DNA from: Parafrankia elaeagni
Lineage (GTDB): Bacteria > Actinomycetota > Actinomycetes > Frankiales > Frankiaceae
Assembly: GCF_000374165.1 (NCBI RefSeq)
Contig: NZ_KB893711.1
Span: 1-59,336, forward strand
Reading direction: 5' to 3'
Length of the DNA stretch: 59,336 nucleotides
Position numbers and translations under genes: made by a program. Shown here one piece after another: positions 1-8,016 of the stretch. A model generated the notes under the pieces. The model did not search any database. It worked only from the letters and a program-made list of their open reading frames with translations, and was not told the DNA's origin. How positions within the stretch are numbered: the stretch's first letter is position 1; each line of letters starts with the position of its first letter.

Positions 1-130
1 ACAACAGTGAGCGGCCGGAGCGGCCTTCGCGGCCGTACAACAGTGAGCGGCCGGAGCGGCCTTCGCGGCCGTACAACAGTGAGCGGCCGGAGCGGTCCTC
101 GCGGCCGTACAACAGTGAGCGGCCGGAGCG
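1..130 (+). repeat. 36-bp in-frame tandem repeat, about 3.6 copies
   Basis: The window opens with direct repeats of exactly 36 bp, the third copy carrying a small change and the fourth truncated. The unit is 12 codons and, in the frame of the following TPR gene, encodes NSERPERPSRPY. There are no spacers, so this is a coding minisatellite and not a CRISPR array. It may continue upstream of the window. Confidence 0.9.
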
Positions 131-1790
131 CGGCACCGGCCCCGCCCGGACAGCTGGGGGCGCGGCCGGTGATCGCCGGCCCAGTGGTCCCGCCAGTCGA
201 TCGTCCTCCGATCGGCCTTCGCCGGAACGAGCGGGCGGTGACAACGGCTCGGCGGGTGGCGCGGTCACCAGTCGCCGCCCGGACGGATCGGCCCCTGAGC
301 GCAGAGAACGGCCAGCCGGGGCCAGCGGGGCTGGGCGACCGGAGACCCGGGGTCGGTTCGCGACCGACAGGCCGGCTCGTGGTGGTACCGGCGGGCCCGA
401 CCGTTCGGCTCGTGGAGGTGGCGGAGGTGTCGGCCGTCCTGCCCGTGGCGCTGGCGGCGGCTTTGACCGTCAGGCCCGCGGAGGCGCAAGCGCGGACAGG
501 CCGGCCCGTGGTGGTGCCGGCGGCCACGGCCGGTCGGGGCCGGCACGGGACGGTGCGGCTCCGCGCCGCCGCCCGCCGGCTCCCCCGCTGCCGGACGAGG
601 CCCGGGCCGAGCTGCTCGACCGGGACATCCGGCGCGACCTGCGGAGTGTGCCTGCACCGCTGGCGGAGACCATCGCCCGGCATCTCGTTGCTGCCGCGAT
701 GCTTGTCGACGAGGATCCCGCGCTGGCTCTGGAACATGCACGGGCGGCTGCCGCGAGGCTGCCGAGAATGGCGGCTGTCCGTGAGGCGGTCGGTGTCGCC
801 GCGTACCACGCCGGCGAGTACGCGGCGGCGCTGCTGGAACTGCGCGCAGCTCGCCGTATCGACGGCTCGCCGCACAACCTGCCGCTGATCGCCGACTCGG
901 AGCGTGGCCTCGGCCGGCCGGAGCGCGCAGTGGACTGCCTGTCGGACCCCGGAGCTGCCGAGCTCGACGCCGCCGGGCGTATCGAACTGCTGATCGTTGT
1001 CTCTGGCGCTCGACGCGACATGGGCCAGCCGGAAGCCGCCGCAGTGCTTCTCCGAGAGCATGCGACGGCCCGGACGGAGCCCAGGCCCTGGACGCCCCGC
1101 CTCTGGTACGCCTACGCCGAGGCGTTGCTGGCTTCGGGTCGTCAGGTCGAGGCGCTGCGCTGGTTCACGGCGACGGCCGGTATCGACGAGGACGAGACCG
1201 ACGCAGCCGAACGGATCTACGAGCTCACCGTCATCGACGACGACGACGCCGCCGATGGCGTGGCCGACGACGACGCTGGCGCCGACGTCGCGGACGATGT
1301 CAGTGCCGACGCCACCGGCGTCGGCACTGACGGAGCGGAGCGAGCGGCGAGCATCCGCGACACAGAGGCCGTGGCAGCTCCACCGGGCATGGCTGAGACA
1401 GATGTGGCCGAGGCGGTCGCTGGGGGAACAGCGGACGAGCCGGCCGACGGGGCCGGACCGGCCGAGGACGCGCTGACCGAGGACGCCGGGACCGGCGAGG
1501 CCGGTGAGGCCGAGTCGGCGGAGCGTGTGGCTATGCCCGCGTTCGAGGGCCCGGTGGACGAGAGCGCCGACACCAGGGGCGATTCCGAGGGGCCCGCACC
1601 GGGCGTGGACGAGGCGACACCGGCTGTTCCCGAGGCCGCGGTCGACTTCTCGGCTGCTGGGGAGGGAGCCGCGGCGACCGTCGCCGCCGACAGCACGGCC
1701 CCCATCCCGGAGATCGTTTTCTCGGATGCTCCGGACGGCGGGGAACAGCCCGCGGTGCCGTCCCGCGCGCAGGACCAGCCGCCGGCCTGA
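3..1790 (+). CDS. TPR-like protein with basic RGG-type N-terminus and acidic C-terminus (5' partial)
   Basis: The reading frame is open from the first bases of the window, so the start lies upstream. In order it shows the 12-residue NSERPERPSRPY repeats, an Arg/Gly/Pro-rich stretch with several RGG and PARGG motifs (bases about 351-540), a helical TPR-like core (about 610-1230) with Ala-rich helix pairs such as ALALEHARAAAARLP and YAAALLELRAARRI, and a long Asp/Glu/Ala-rich tail (about 1180-1780). The core resembles the actinobacterial TPR protein found upstream of the HAD phosphatase-tlyA cluster (Rv1691-like; family recall). The function is not established. TPR cores bind proteins, and RGG tails often bind RNA or drive self-association, so a scaffold role is possible (inference). 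An ATG at 648 would give only the core and tail, but the frame and codon bias continue well upstream of it. Confidence 0.75.
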   Translation, partial: NSERPERPSRPYNSERPERPSRPYNSERPERSSRPYNSERPERGTGPARTAGGAAGDRRPSGPASRSSSDRPSPERAGGDNGSAGGAVTSRRPDGSAPERRERPAGASGAGRPETRGRFATDRPARGGTGGPDRSARGGGGGVGRPARGAGGGFDRQARGGASADRPARGGAGGHGRSGPARDGAAPRRRPPAPPLPDEARAELLDRDIRRDLRSVPAPLAETIARHLVAAAMLVDEDPALALEHARAAAARLPRMAAVREAVGVAAYHAGEYAAALLELRAARRIDGSPHNLPLIADSERGLGRPERAVDCLSDPGAAELDAAGRIELLIVVSGARRDMGQPEAAAVLLREHATARTEPRPWTPRLWYAYAEALLASGRQVEALRWFTATAGIDEDETDAAERIYELTVIDDDDAADGVADDDAGADVADDVSADATGVGTDGAERAASIRDTEAVAAPPGMAETDVAEAVAGGTADEPADGAGPAEDALTEDAGTGEAGEAESAERVAMPAFEGPVDESADTRGDSEGPAPGVDEATPAVPEAAVDFSAAGEGAAATVAADSTAPIPEIVFSDAPDGGEQPAVPSRAQDQPPA

Positions 1791-1845
1791 CGGTGATCCA
1801 CCGCCCGGGATCGACGTGTGCGGACGTCCCGGGCGGTGTCGCCGA

Positions 1846-3159
1846 TCAGTCCAGCGGGCGCATCACCAGGCCGGTACGTGGCTTGGGGGTGAAGAGGGTG
1901 GACTTGCGGGGCATCCGCTCCGCGGCCCCGGCGACGGCGATGACGTCCGTGACCGGGGTCGGGTTGAGCAACAGCGCCACGCCGCCGTGCGCCTGGGCCG
2001 CGGCGACCGCGGCCGGGGCGTCGTGGTGGTAGTCGACGACGCCGACCGTGTCCTCCAGACCCCAGACGTCGGAGATGAGGGCGAGGTGCGCCACGGTCAC
2101 ATCCAGGCCGCGGAAGGCCGCTGACCGGTCCGTGGGCAGGGCCCGGCCGAGCAGGTCGGCCGTGGGCCGGGTCAGCAGGTAGGCGGCCGAGCCGTCGGCG
2201 ATGACGAAGGCGTGGCCGTCGAGGCCGGCCTTCGCGAGATTGTCCAGCAGGCCGGGGAGGACGCCCGCGGTGCCGGTGCCGATGCCGGTGGTGAGTGGGC
2301 GCACGGTGAAGAACTGCTCGGCCCGGGCGACCGCGTCGGCGAGGGTGAGGCCCCGCACGGCGCGGTGGATGGGGTGCACCTGCGGGCCGCTGACGGTCGC
2401 GTCCACCAGGAAGGTGAGCCCGTAGTCCCAGGGGCCGTCGCCGTCGCCCGCGGTGTGGCGTTCGGCCTGGTACTGGCGGTAGGTCGCGTAGCGGTGGTGA
2501 CCGTCGGCGATCACTGCCCGGCGGGGGAGCAGGTCCGCCGCGATGACCTCCAGGGCGGCCGGCTCCTCGATCGTCCACAGTCGGTGGGTCACGCCGTCGG
2601 CGGTGCTGACGTCCATGAGCGGTTCGGTGCGCACGGCAGCCGCGACGGCCTCGCTCGCGGCGCCGCCCCCGTCGTAGAGAAGGAAGATCGGTTCCAGGTT
2701 CGCCTCGGTCGCCCGGGTCAGGGCGAGGCGGTCGGAGACCGGGCCGGCCATGGTGTTCTCGTGCGGCAGCACGATCTGCGCGTCGGGGTCGGCGAGCGCC
2801 AGCGCCCCGACGAGCCCGCGCTGGACGTGGCCGTCCTGACGCTGCTCGTAGACGTAGAGCCGCGGGCTGGTGTCGCGGACCAGGACTCCGCCGGCCAGCC
2901 AGCGTCGGAGCGTCCGCGCCGCCCGTTCGTATCGGTCCGCGCCGTCGTCGACGCGCTCGGGGTCGCGGGGCAGGATCAGCCGGACGGCGTTGTGTTCCGC
3001 CGCCGCCTCCAGCTCGGCGCGCTCGCCGTCGTCGATGACGTCGTAGGGCGGCGAGGTCAGCGCGGCGAGCTCCGGGCCCGCTGCGGCGAAGCGTGCCGCG
3101 CGGAACGGGGCGAGGACCAGGCCGGCAGGAACGGGCACGACGGCGTCGGGGGCAACCAT
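1846..3159 (-). CDS. DUF1015 family protein
   Basis: This 437-residue protein of unknown function belongs to the DUF1015 family, whose members are usually 400-440 aa. The N-terminus has the family's APFRAARF...SPPYDVIDD segment, and further on it shows VIADGHHRYATY and VHPIHRAVRG, all typical of the family. I chose the second ATG (MVAPDAVV) because a TACGAT -10 element ends exactly 7 nt before it, which fits a leaderless mRNA; the upstream in-frame ATG three codons earlier lies inside that element. The gene is divergent from the TPR-HAD pair and sits in the same conserved neighbourhood as the HAD and SCP2 genes. The biochemical role is unknown. Confidence 0.85.
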   Translation of the reverse strand: MVAPDAVVPVPAGLVLAPFRAARFAAAGPELAALTSPPYDVIDDGERAELEAAAEHNAVRLILPRDPERVDDGADRYERAARTLRRWLAGGVLVRDTSPRLYVYEQRQDGHVQRGLVGALALADPDAQIVLPHENTMAGPVSDRLALTRATEANLEPIFLLYDGGGAASEAVAAAVRTEPLMDVSTADGVTHRLWTIEEPAALEVIAADLLPRRAVIADGHHRYATYRQYQAERHTAGDGDGPWDYGLTFLVDATVSGPQVHPIHRAVRGLTLADAVARAEQFFTVRPLTTGIGTGTAGVLPGLLDNLAKAGLDGHAFVIADGSAAYLLTRPTADLLGRALPTDRSAAFRGLDVTVAHLALISDVWGLEDTVGVVDYHHDAPAAVAAAQAHGGVALLLNPTPVTDVIAVAGAAERMPRKSTLFTPKPRTGLVMRPLD

Positions 3160-3166
3160 GACGCGC

Positions 3167-3172
3167 ATCGTA
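3167..3172 (-). promoter_or_regulatory. -10 element (TACGAT) of the DUF1015 gene
   Basis: On the minus strand TACGAT is followed by 7 nt and then ATG. This spacing places the transcription start at or next to the start codon, so the transcript is probably leaderless. No Shine-Dalgarno sequence precedes the ATG. Confidence 0.5.
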
Positions 3173-3386
3173 GGTGCTCGTGCACCCCCGCCGTGTGCGG
3201 CGCCGGCGGGTCCGGGTGGCGCGGAAGACAGGCCGTTATTCCGATGTTGAGGCATCTGAGTGCCGCTTACGGTGACACTGGTGAGGAGGGTGGGACGCCT
3301 CCCTCCCACCTGTGTCGCCGAGGACGCCGGCCGGTGGGGTCGGTCGGGTGTGGGCCGGCTGACTCCGGTGCGGTTGTCGCGCCGCG

Positions 3387-3424
3387 TGATCGTGCTCGGC
3401 ACTGATCGTGCTCGGCACTGATCG
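3387..3424. repeat. 16-bp tandem direct repeat, two full copies
   Basis: The unit TGATCGTGCTCGGCAC occurs twice without a gap and is followed by the first six bases of a third copy. It lies in the 363-bp region between the divergent DUF1015 and TPR genes, where I see no other gene. A short duplication or operator pair are both possible. Confidence 0.7.
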
Positions 3425-3522
3425 CGCGGGCCCGTGGCGCGGCCTGGTGTGGCGTCCTGGCGGTACTGGTGCCGCCGCCGCGGTGGCCACGGCCGTGGCG
3501 GTCCGGACGACGTGGAGGTGCC

Positions 3523-3966
3523 ATGACGGAGGAGTTCGGTTTTCCCGGAGGCAACGGCGTTCCGCACGGCAGCGGTTTCGCGGGCAACGGTTCCCCGGCC
3601 GGGGAGGTCTACGACTGGTATACCCGCGGGATGGCCCTGCTCGGGCATGGCGACGCGAATGCCGCCGTGCAGCTGCTCGGCCACGCGGTCGCCGCCGAGC
3701 CGGCGTCGCCCAGCGTCCGTGAGGCGCTCGGCCGGGCGCAGTTCGAGGCGGGGCAGTACGACGACGCGGTGCGCACCTTCGCCTGGATCGTCGACCGGCA
3801 CCCGACCGACGACTACGCCCAGTTCGGCCTGGGTATGGCGGCCCATCGCACCGGTGACCTGCGGGTCGCGGTGGAGCACCTGGCGCTCGCCGTGGCGATG
3901 CGGCCCGACCTGGCCCACTACGGCGTCGCACTGCGCGGGGCACGTGCCGCGCTGAACCGCGCATGA
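3523..3966 (+). CDS. small TPR-repeat protein
   Basis: The 147-residue product has a Gly-rich N-terminus and then about three tetratricopeptide-like helix pairs (YTRGMALLGHGDANAAVQLL, ALGRAQFEAGQYDDAVRTF, GLGMAAHRTGDLRVAVEHL). The chosen ATG has a good GGAGG ribosome-binding site 4-5 nt upstream; in-frame upstream codons lack one. Its stop overlaps the start of the HAD phosphatase gene (ATGA), implying translational coupling. TPR proteins bind partners, and this one may be a partner or adaptor of the downstream phosphatase, but no specific function is known to me. Confidence 0.85.
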   Translation: MTEEFGFPGGNGVPHGSGFAGNGSPAGEVYDWYTRGMALLGHGDANAAVQLLGHAVAAEPASPSVREALGRAQFEAGQYDDAVRTFAWIVDRHPTDDYAQFGLGMAAHRTGDLRVAVEHLALAVAMRPDLAHYGVALRGARAALNRA

Positions 3967-5057
3967 AGCCACCGTCGGCGCCGGCCAGGGCGCCGCTGTC
4001 GGGGACGTCCCGCCCGCTCACGTCACTGTTCGACGTCGCCCTGCTCGATCTGGACGGCGTCGTGAACCGCGGCGAGCGGGCGGTCCCGCACGCGGCGGCC
4101 GCGATCGAGGCCGCGGGCCGTGACGGGATGCGCTCCGTCTACGTGACGAACAACGCGCTGCGCACGCCGGAGACCGTCGCCGAGCGGCTGACCGGCTTCG
4201 GTGTTCCGGCTACCGCCGCCGAGGTGGTGACATCGGCGCAGGCGGCCGCGCACGTGCTGGCGCAACGGTTGCCGGCGGGCGCGGCGGTGCTGGTCGCCGG
4301 CGGCGCGGGGCTGTGGGAGGCGGTGCGTGCGGAGGGCCTGTCGCCGACGTCCTCGGCCGATGACCGGCCGGCCGCGGTGGTCCAGGGCTTCGACCCGGAG
4401 ATGACCTACGCGCGGCTGGTCGAGGCGGTGCTGGCCGTCCGGGCGGGCGCGTGGTGGGTCGCGAGCAACACGGACCTGACGGTGCCGACCGAGCGTGGTC
4501 TGGCGCCCGGTAACGGCGCGCTGGTCGCGTTTGTCCGAGCCGCGACCGAGGCCGAGCCGGTGGTGACCGGAAAACCGGAGCTGGCGATGCACGCCGAGTC
4601 GGTGCGGCGCAGCGGCGCCCGCGAGCCGATCATCGTCGGGGACCGGCTCGACACCGACATCGAGGCGGGGTCTCGGTCCGGGACGCCGACACTGCTGGTC
4701 TTCACGGGGGTGACCGGGCCGGCGGAGCTGCTCGCGGCGCCACCGCGGCATCGCCCGACGTTCCTCGCCGCCGACCTGCGCGGGCTGCTGCGCCCGCAGC
4801 CGGCCGCGGTGGCGGTGGACGGGGCGTCGCGCTGCGGCTCCTGGGCCTGCGTCATCGACGGGCGGACGCTGCGCTGGCGCCCCGCCGCGGATGCGGACAC
4901 CGCCGATGCGGGCACCGGAGGTGATGACGGTCTGAACGCGCTGCGGGCGGCCTGTGTGCTGGTCTGGTCTGCCGCCGACGCCGGGCACGGGCTGACGGCG
5001 CTGGCGGACGAACGCCCACCGGGATGTGAGGATCTTCGCCTGCCGGCGACCCGATGA
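3963..5057 (+). CDS. HAD-IIA family sugar-phosphatase (NagD-like)
   Basis: Cytosolic HAD superfamily hydrolase of the NagD/PGP class. Motif I is DLDGVV with the nucleophile and acid Asp at residues 29 and 31. Motif II is seen as VTNNAL, a conserved Lys follows in TGKPE, and the acidic motif is IIVGDRLDTDIEAG. The large cap between motifs II and III is typical of type IIA. At 364 aa it is longer than NagD (about 250) because of a C-terminal domain of about 90 residues, as in the mycobacterial Rv1692 class, reported to be a glycerol-phosphate phosphatase (family recall). The start overlaps the TPR stop codon. The substrate cannot be decided from sequence. Confidence 0.85.
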   Translation: MKPPSAPARAPLSGTSRPLTSLFDVALLDLDGVVNRGERAVPHAAAAIEAAGRDGMRSVYVTNNALRTPETVAERLTGFGVPATAAEVVTSAQAAAHVLAQRLPAGAAVLVAGGAGLWEAVRAEGLSPTSSADDRPAAVVQGFDPEMTYARLVEAVLAVRAGAWWVASNTDLTVPTERGLAPGNGALVAFVRAATEAEPVVTGKPELAMHAESVRRSGAREPIIVGDRLDTDIEAGSRSGTPTLLVFTGVTGPAELLAAPPRHRPTFLAADLRGLLRPQPAAVAVDGASRCGSWACVIDGRTLRWRPAADADTADAGTGGDDGLNALRAACVLVWSAADAGHGLTALADERPPGCEDLRLPATR

Positions 5058-5085
5058 GCCACCTCGGAGTCAATGATGATCCGTC

Positions 5086-5424
5086 TCAGAGCAGTGAGCG
5101 GACCCGCAGGAGATCACGGATGCTCGCGTCGACCTTGAGTCGTCCACTGGCCCAGGCGGTGCTCACCGAGAGCCTTCCTTCGGTGACGGCAAGCAGGTCG
5201 TCGCTGCTCAGCGTGAGGGTGATCTGGGCGCCCGGGTGTTCGCCCTCGCCGATGTCCTGCAGGAAGCCGTCGCGGAGATGGCCGGAGAACGTGGTCGCCA
5301 GGTCCGGGATGCGGCATGAGATGACGCGGTCGGGGGTTCGCGGCGGGCGGCGGCCCCGGGCGAGCTCGTCGAGGCGGGAGGCGAGGACGCGCAGCGCTGC
5401 CTCACACTGCACACGGTCGGCCAT
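5086..5424 (-). CDS. SCP2 sterol-binding domain protein
   Basis: A 112-residue protein made up almost entirely of an SCP2-like lipid-binding fold: a short N-terminal helix, then strands ending in ITLTLSSDDLLAVTEGRLSVSTAWASGRLKVDASIRDLL, the classic SCP2 C-terminal pattern. The ATG has GGAGGGG about 10 nt upstream. It converges with the HAD gene, leaving 28 bp between stops. Single-domain SCP2 proteins are common next to tlyA in actinobacteria; their ligands are unknown. Confidence 0.8.
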   Translation of the reverse strand: MADRVQCEAALRVLASRLDELARGRRPPRTPDRVISCRIPDLATTFSGHLRDGFLQDIGEGEHPGAQITLTLSSDDLLAVTEGRLSVSTAWASGRLKVDASIRDLLRVRSLL

Positions 5425-5534
5425 GCCGGACGTTCCCCTCCTCGGCGCCGGGCCGGGACCCGGACGGCTCGGATCCCCCGGCCAGAGACACTAACGCCCG
5501 GACACGCTCCCAGACCGGACCCGCTCGGCCCGGC

Positions 5535-5555
5535 GGGCGGGGCGGGCGGGGCGGG
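5535..5555 (+). other. G-quadruplex-forming motif
   Basis: Five runs of three or four G are separated by single C bases (GGGCGGGGCGGGCGGGGCGGG). This satisfies the G3+N1-7 rule with one-base loops, the most stable predicted class. It lies in the 246-bp region between the divergent SCP2 and small-ORF/tlyA genes, on the strand read toward tlyA. Whether it folds in the cell is not shown by sequence. Confidence 0.5.
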
Positions 5556-5670
5556 AGTGGCGAGGTGAGAGCGACGGGGCCGGCACAGCGGATGTGAGGG
5601 CAGCCACGTGCGCCCCGGCTGATGCGGTGGCCGACCACCAGCGTCACACCGAATGCGAGAGGCTTGTCCG

Positions 5671-5913
5671 GTGAACACCGACGAACTGCCCGCCGAGCTG
5701 ACAGCGGCACTCACGCGGCTCGCCACGCTCCCCGGCCGGCCGGCCGCCGAGCACCTGGAGGTGTTCGAGGACGTGCACAGGCTTCTGGAGGAGTCCCTGC
5801 AGGATCTTGCCGGTGGGCCCGCTGGCCGCGGTGTGCCGGGCCCGCCTGCCGGTTCCGGTCCGCAGGCGGGTTCGGGTGTGCCCGGCGCGGGTGGCGCCCG
5901 GGCTCCTCGGTGA
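5671..5913 (+). CDS. small conserved protein upstream of tlyA
   Basis: This 80-residue protein begins at a GTG that has GAGAGG 8 nt upstream. The first half (NTDELPAELTAALTRLATLPGRPAAEHLEVFEDVHRLLEESL) is a conserved helical segment; the second half is Gly/Pro-rich and probably disordered. A short ORF of this kind sits immediately before tlyA in many actinobacteria (Rv1693 position). Function unknown. An ATG six codons earlier is in frame but has a poorer site. Confidence 0.7.
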   Translation: MNTDELPAELTAALTRLATLPGRPAAEHLEVFEDVHRLLEESLQDLAGGPAGRGVPGPPAGSGPQAGSGVPGAGGARAPR

Positions 5914-5930
5914 GGCGGGCGGGATCGTCG

Positions 5931-7025
5931 ATGGCACGTCGGACCCGTCTGGACGTCGAGCTTGTCCGTCGCCGGCTGGTGTCCTCCCGGGAGCGGGCGG
6001 CCGAGGCGATCTCCGCCGGCCGGGTCCGTGTCGGCGGGGTCCCGGCGGCGAAGGCCGCGACGATGGTCGACATGTCGGCGTCGATCGTCGTCGTGACCGA
6101 GGACGATCCGGGCTACGCCTCCCGCGGGGCGCACAAACTGGTCGGCGCCTTCGAGGCGTTCGGCGCCGCGCCACCGCCTCTCGGTCCGCCACCGCCTCTC
6201 GGTCCGCCACCGTCTCCCGGCCCACCGCCGTCTCCCGGCCCACCGCCGTCTCCCGGCCCACCGCCTCTCGGCTCCGCGGATCCGGACTCCGCGGATCCCG
6301 GCCCCGCTGAGTCGGGATCGATGCCGGACCCGTGGCCCGGGCTGGTCGTGGCGGGGCGGCGCTGCCTGGATGTCGGGGCCTCCACCGGCGGCTTCACCGA
6401 CGTGCTGCTGCGGTACGGCGCTCGGGAGGTGGTGGCTGTCGACGTCGGCTACGGGCAGCTTGTCTGGCGGCTGCGCACTGATCCGCGGGTTTTCGTGCTG
6501 GACCGGACGAACGCCCGCCACCTGTCCCTCGATCAGGTCGGGGAGCCGGTGGAACTGGTCGTGGGTGATCTGTCGTTCATCTCGCTGGAGCTGGTGTTGC
6601 CGGCGCTGCGTGCGTGCGCTGCGCCCGGCGCCGACTTCGTCCTGCTGGTCAAGCCGCAGTTCGAGGTCGGGCGGGAGCTCCTCGGTGCCGGCGGTGTCGT
6701 CCGTGATGTGGCCCTGCACGCGAGTGCGGTGCGGTCCGTCGCTCAGGCGGCCCTGGGCCTCGGGCTCGGCGTCCGCGGGGTGGTCGCGAGCCCCCTGCCG
6801 GGGCCCGCGGGCAACGTCGAATACCTTCTGTGGCTGCGTGCCGATGCCGTGCCGGGCTCGGGGGAGGTCGAGGCGATGATCGCCGGTGCGATCGCGGCGG
6901 GACCCGCGGGTGACCGGGCCGGCTCCGGCCCGCAGCCGTTCGGCCCGGGGCCCGGCCTGCCGGATCCGGGATCGTCGGGCCCGACCGGGTCCGCCTCTCC
7001 GACCACCCCCCCGAGGACCGGCTGA
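5931..7025 (+). CDS. tlyA: TlyA-type 2'-O-methyltransferase with a proline-rich interdomain insertion
   Basis: TlyA methylates ribose 2'-OH groups of 16S and 23S rRNA, which affects capreomycin sensitivity (family knowledge). Residues 1-60 form the S4 RNA-binding domain; the FtsJ-like methyltransferase domain starts near 140 with the SAM site CLDVGASTGGFTDVLL and continues with LVKPQFEVG and SPLPGPAGNVEYLLWLR. Unlike the usual protein of about 268 aa, this has 364. About 58 residues of PPPLG/PPPSPG repeats and SADPDSADPG sequence lie between EAF and VAGRRCLD, and a Gly/Pro-rich tail of about 45 residues is added. The short linker that reads RAWV before SRGAHKL in M. tuberculosis (recalled) is PGYA here. 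The stop overlaps the nadK start (TGATG). Confidence 0.92.
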   Translation: MARRTRLDVELVRRRLVSSRERAAEAISAGRVRVGGVPAAKAATMVDMSASIVVVTEDDPGYASRGAHKLVGAFEAFGAAPPPLGPPPPLGPPPSPGPPPSPGPPPSPGPPPLGSADPDSADPGPAESGSMPDPWPGLVVAGRRCLDVGASTGGFTDVLLRYGAREVVAVDVGYGQLVWRLRTDPRVFVLDRTNARHLSLDQVGEPVELVVGDLSFISLELVLPALRACAAPGADFVLLVKPQFEVGRELLGAGGVVRDVALHASAVRSVAQAALGLGLGVRGVVASPLPGPAGNVEYLLWLRADAVPGSGEVEAMIAGAIAAGPAGDRAGSGPQPFGPGPGLPDPGSSGPTGSASPTTPPRTG

Positions 7026-7939
7026 TGACCCGTGAGGTGCTCGTCGTCACCCATCCCCGCCGCTCCGTGGTGCGGGAGAGCGCACAGCGGGTGCTGGAGA
7101 TGCTCGGCGCGGCCGGGGTCTCCCCGCGGGTCCTGCGCGACGAGGCGGAGCTGCTCGACCTCGCCGCGCCGAACGTGGTCCCGGCGGATGTCGACGCCGC
7201 CGTCGGGGCGGAGCTGGTGCTCGTCCTGGGGGGCGACGGCAGCCTGCTGCGGGGAGCGGAGTTCGCGCGTTCGGCCGACATCCCGCTGCTCGGCGTCAAC
7301 TTGGGCCACGTCGGGTTCCTGGCCGAGGCGGAGCCCGACGCGCTGGCGGCCACGGTCGAGCACGTGGTGCGCAAGGAGTACTCCGTCGAGGAGCGGATGA
7401 CCGTCGACGTGACGGTCCGCCACCAGGGCGAGGTGATCTACACCGGCTGGGCGCTCAACGAGATGTCGCTGGAGAAGGCCGAGCGGGCCCGGATGCTGGA
7501 GTGCGTCCTGGAGATCGACGGCCGGCCGCTGTCCCGGTGGGGCTGCGACGGCGTGATCTGCTCGACGCCGACGGGGTCGACGGCGTATGCGTTCTCTGCC
7601 GGCGGGCCGGTGATGTGGCCGGGGGTGGAGGCGCTGCTCGTCGTGCCGATCAGTGCCCATGCGCTGTTCGCCCGGCCGCTGGTCCTCGCGCCGGGGGCGA
7701 CGGTGGCGATCGAGGTCCTGCCGGACGTCCCGGCGGTGCTGTACTGCGACGGGCGCCGGCTGGTGGACGTCCCCCAGCTGTCGCGGGTCGAGGTGGTCCG
7801 GGGGCGGCGCCCGGTGCGGCTCGCGGTGATCAGACCACGGCAGTTCACCGACCGCCTCGTCGCCAAGTTCGACCTGCCGGTGGCCGGCTGGCGGGGTGAA
7901 CGGCGCGCTGACCGGTACCTGCGCCCGCCCGGGACGTGA
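7025..7939 (+). CDS. nadK: NAD kinase
   Basis: Phosphorylates NAD to NADP in the cytosol using ATP or polyphosphate. The signature GGDG is at residues 69-72 (VLVLGGDGSLLRGAEF), followed by LLGVNLGHVGFLAE and the conserved CSTPTGSTAYAFSAGGP segment that shapes the NAD site. At 304 aa it has the usual length. Translation is probably coupled to tlyA, whose stop overlaps its ATG, and the gene order tlyA-nadK-recN is conserved across actinobacteria. Confidence 0.95.
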   Translation: MTREVLVVTHPRRSVVRESAQRVLEMLGAAGVSPRVLRDEAELLDLAAPNVVPADVDAAVGAELVLVLGGDGSLLRGAEFARSADIPLLGVNLGHVGFLAEAEPDALAATVEHVVRKEYSVEERMTVDVTVRHQGEVIYTGWALNEMSLEKAERARMLECVLEIDGRPLSRWGCDGVICSTPTGSTAYAFSAGGPVMWPGVEALLVVPISAHALFARPLVLAPGATVAIEVLPDVPAVLYCDGRRLVDVPQLSRVEVVRGRRPVRLAVIRPRQFTDRLVAKFDLPVAGWRGERRADRYLRPPGT

Positions 7940-8003
7940 CGGGAATCGGCGGCTCGCCGGTCATTCCCCGTTTTCCGGGTGCCGGGTGAGGGGTGGGTGA
8001 CGC

Positions 8004-8009
8004 TAGAGT
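8004..8009 (+). promoter_or_regulatory. -10 element (TAGAGT) of recN
   Basis: TAGAGT is followed by 7 nt and then the GTG used as the recN start. The spacing predicts a leaderless mRNA and gives recN its own promoter within the nadK-recN gap. Confidence 0.55.
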
Positions 8010-8016
8010 TCGGGAC

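Noticed and set aside
1-130. Regular 36-bp repeats resembling a CRISPR array
   Set aside because: The copies abut without spacers and are a multiple of three that encodes a 12-residue protein repeat in an open frame.
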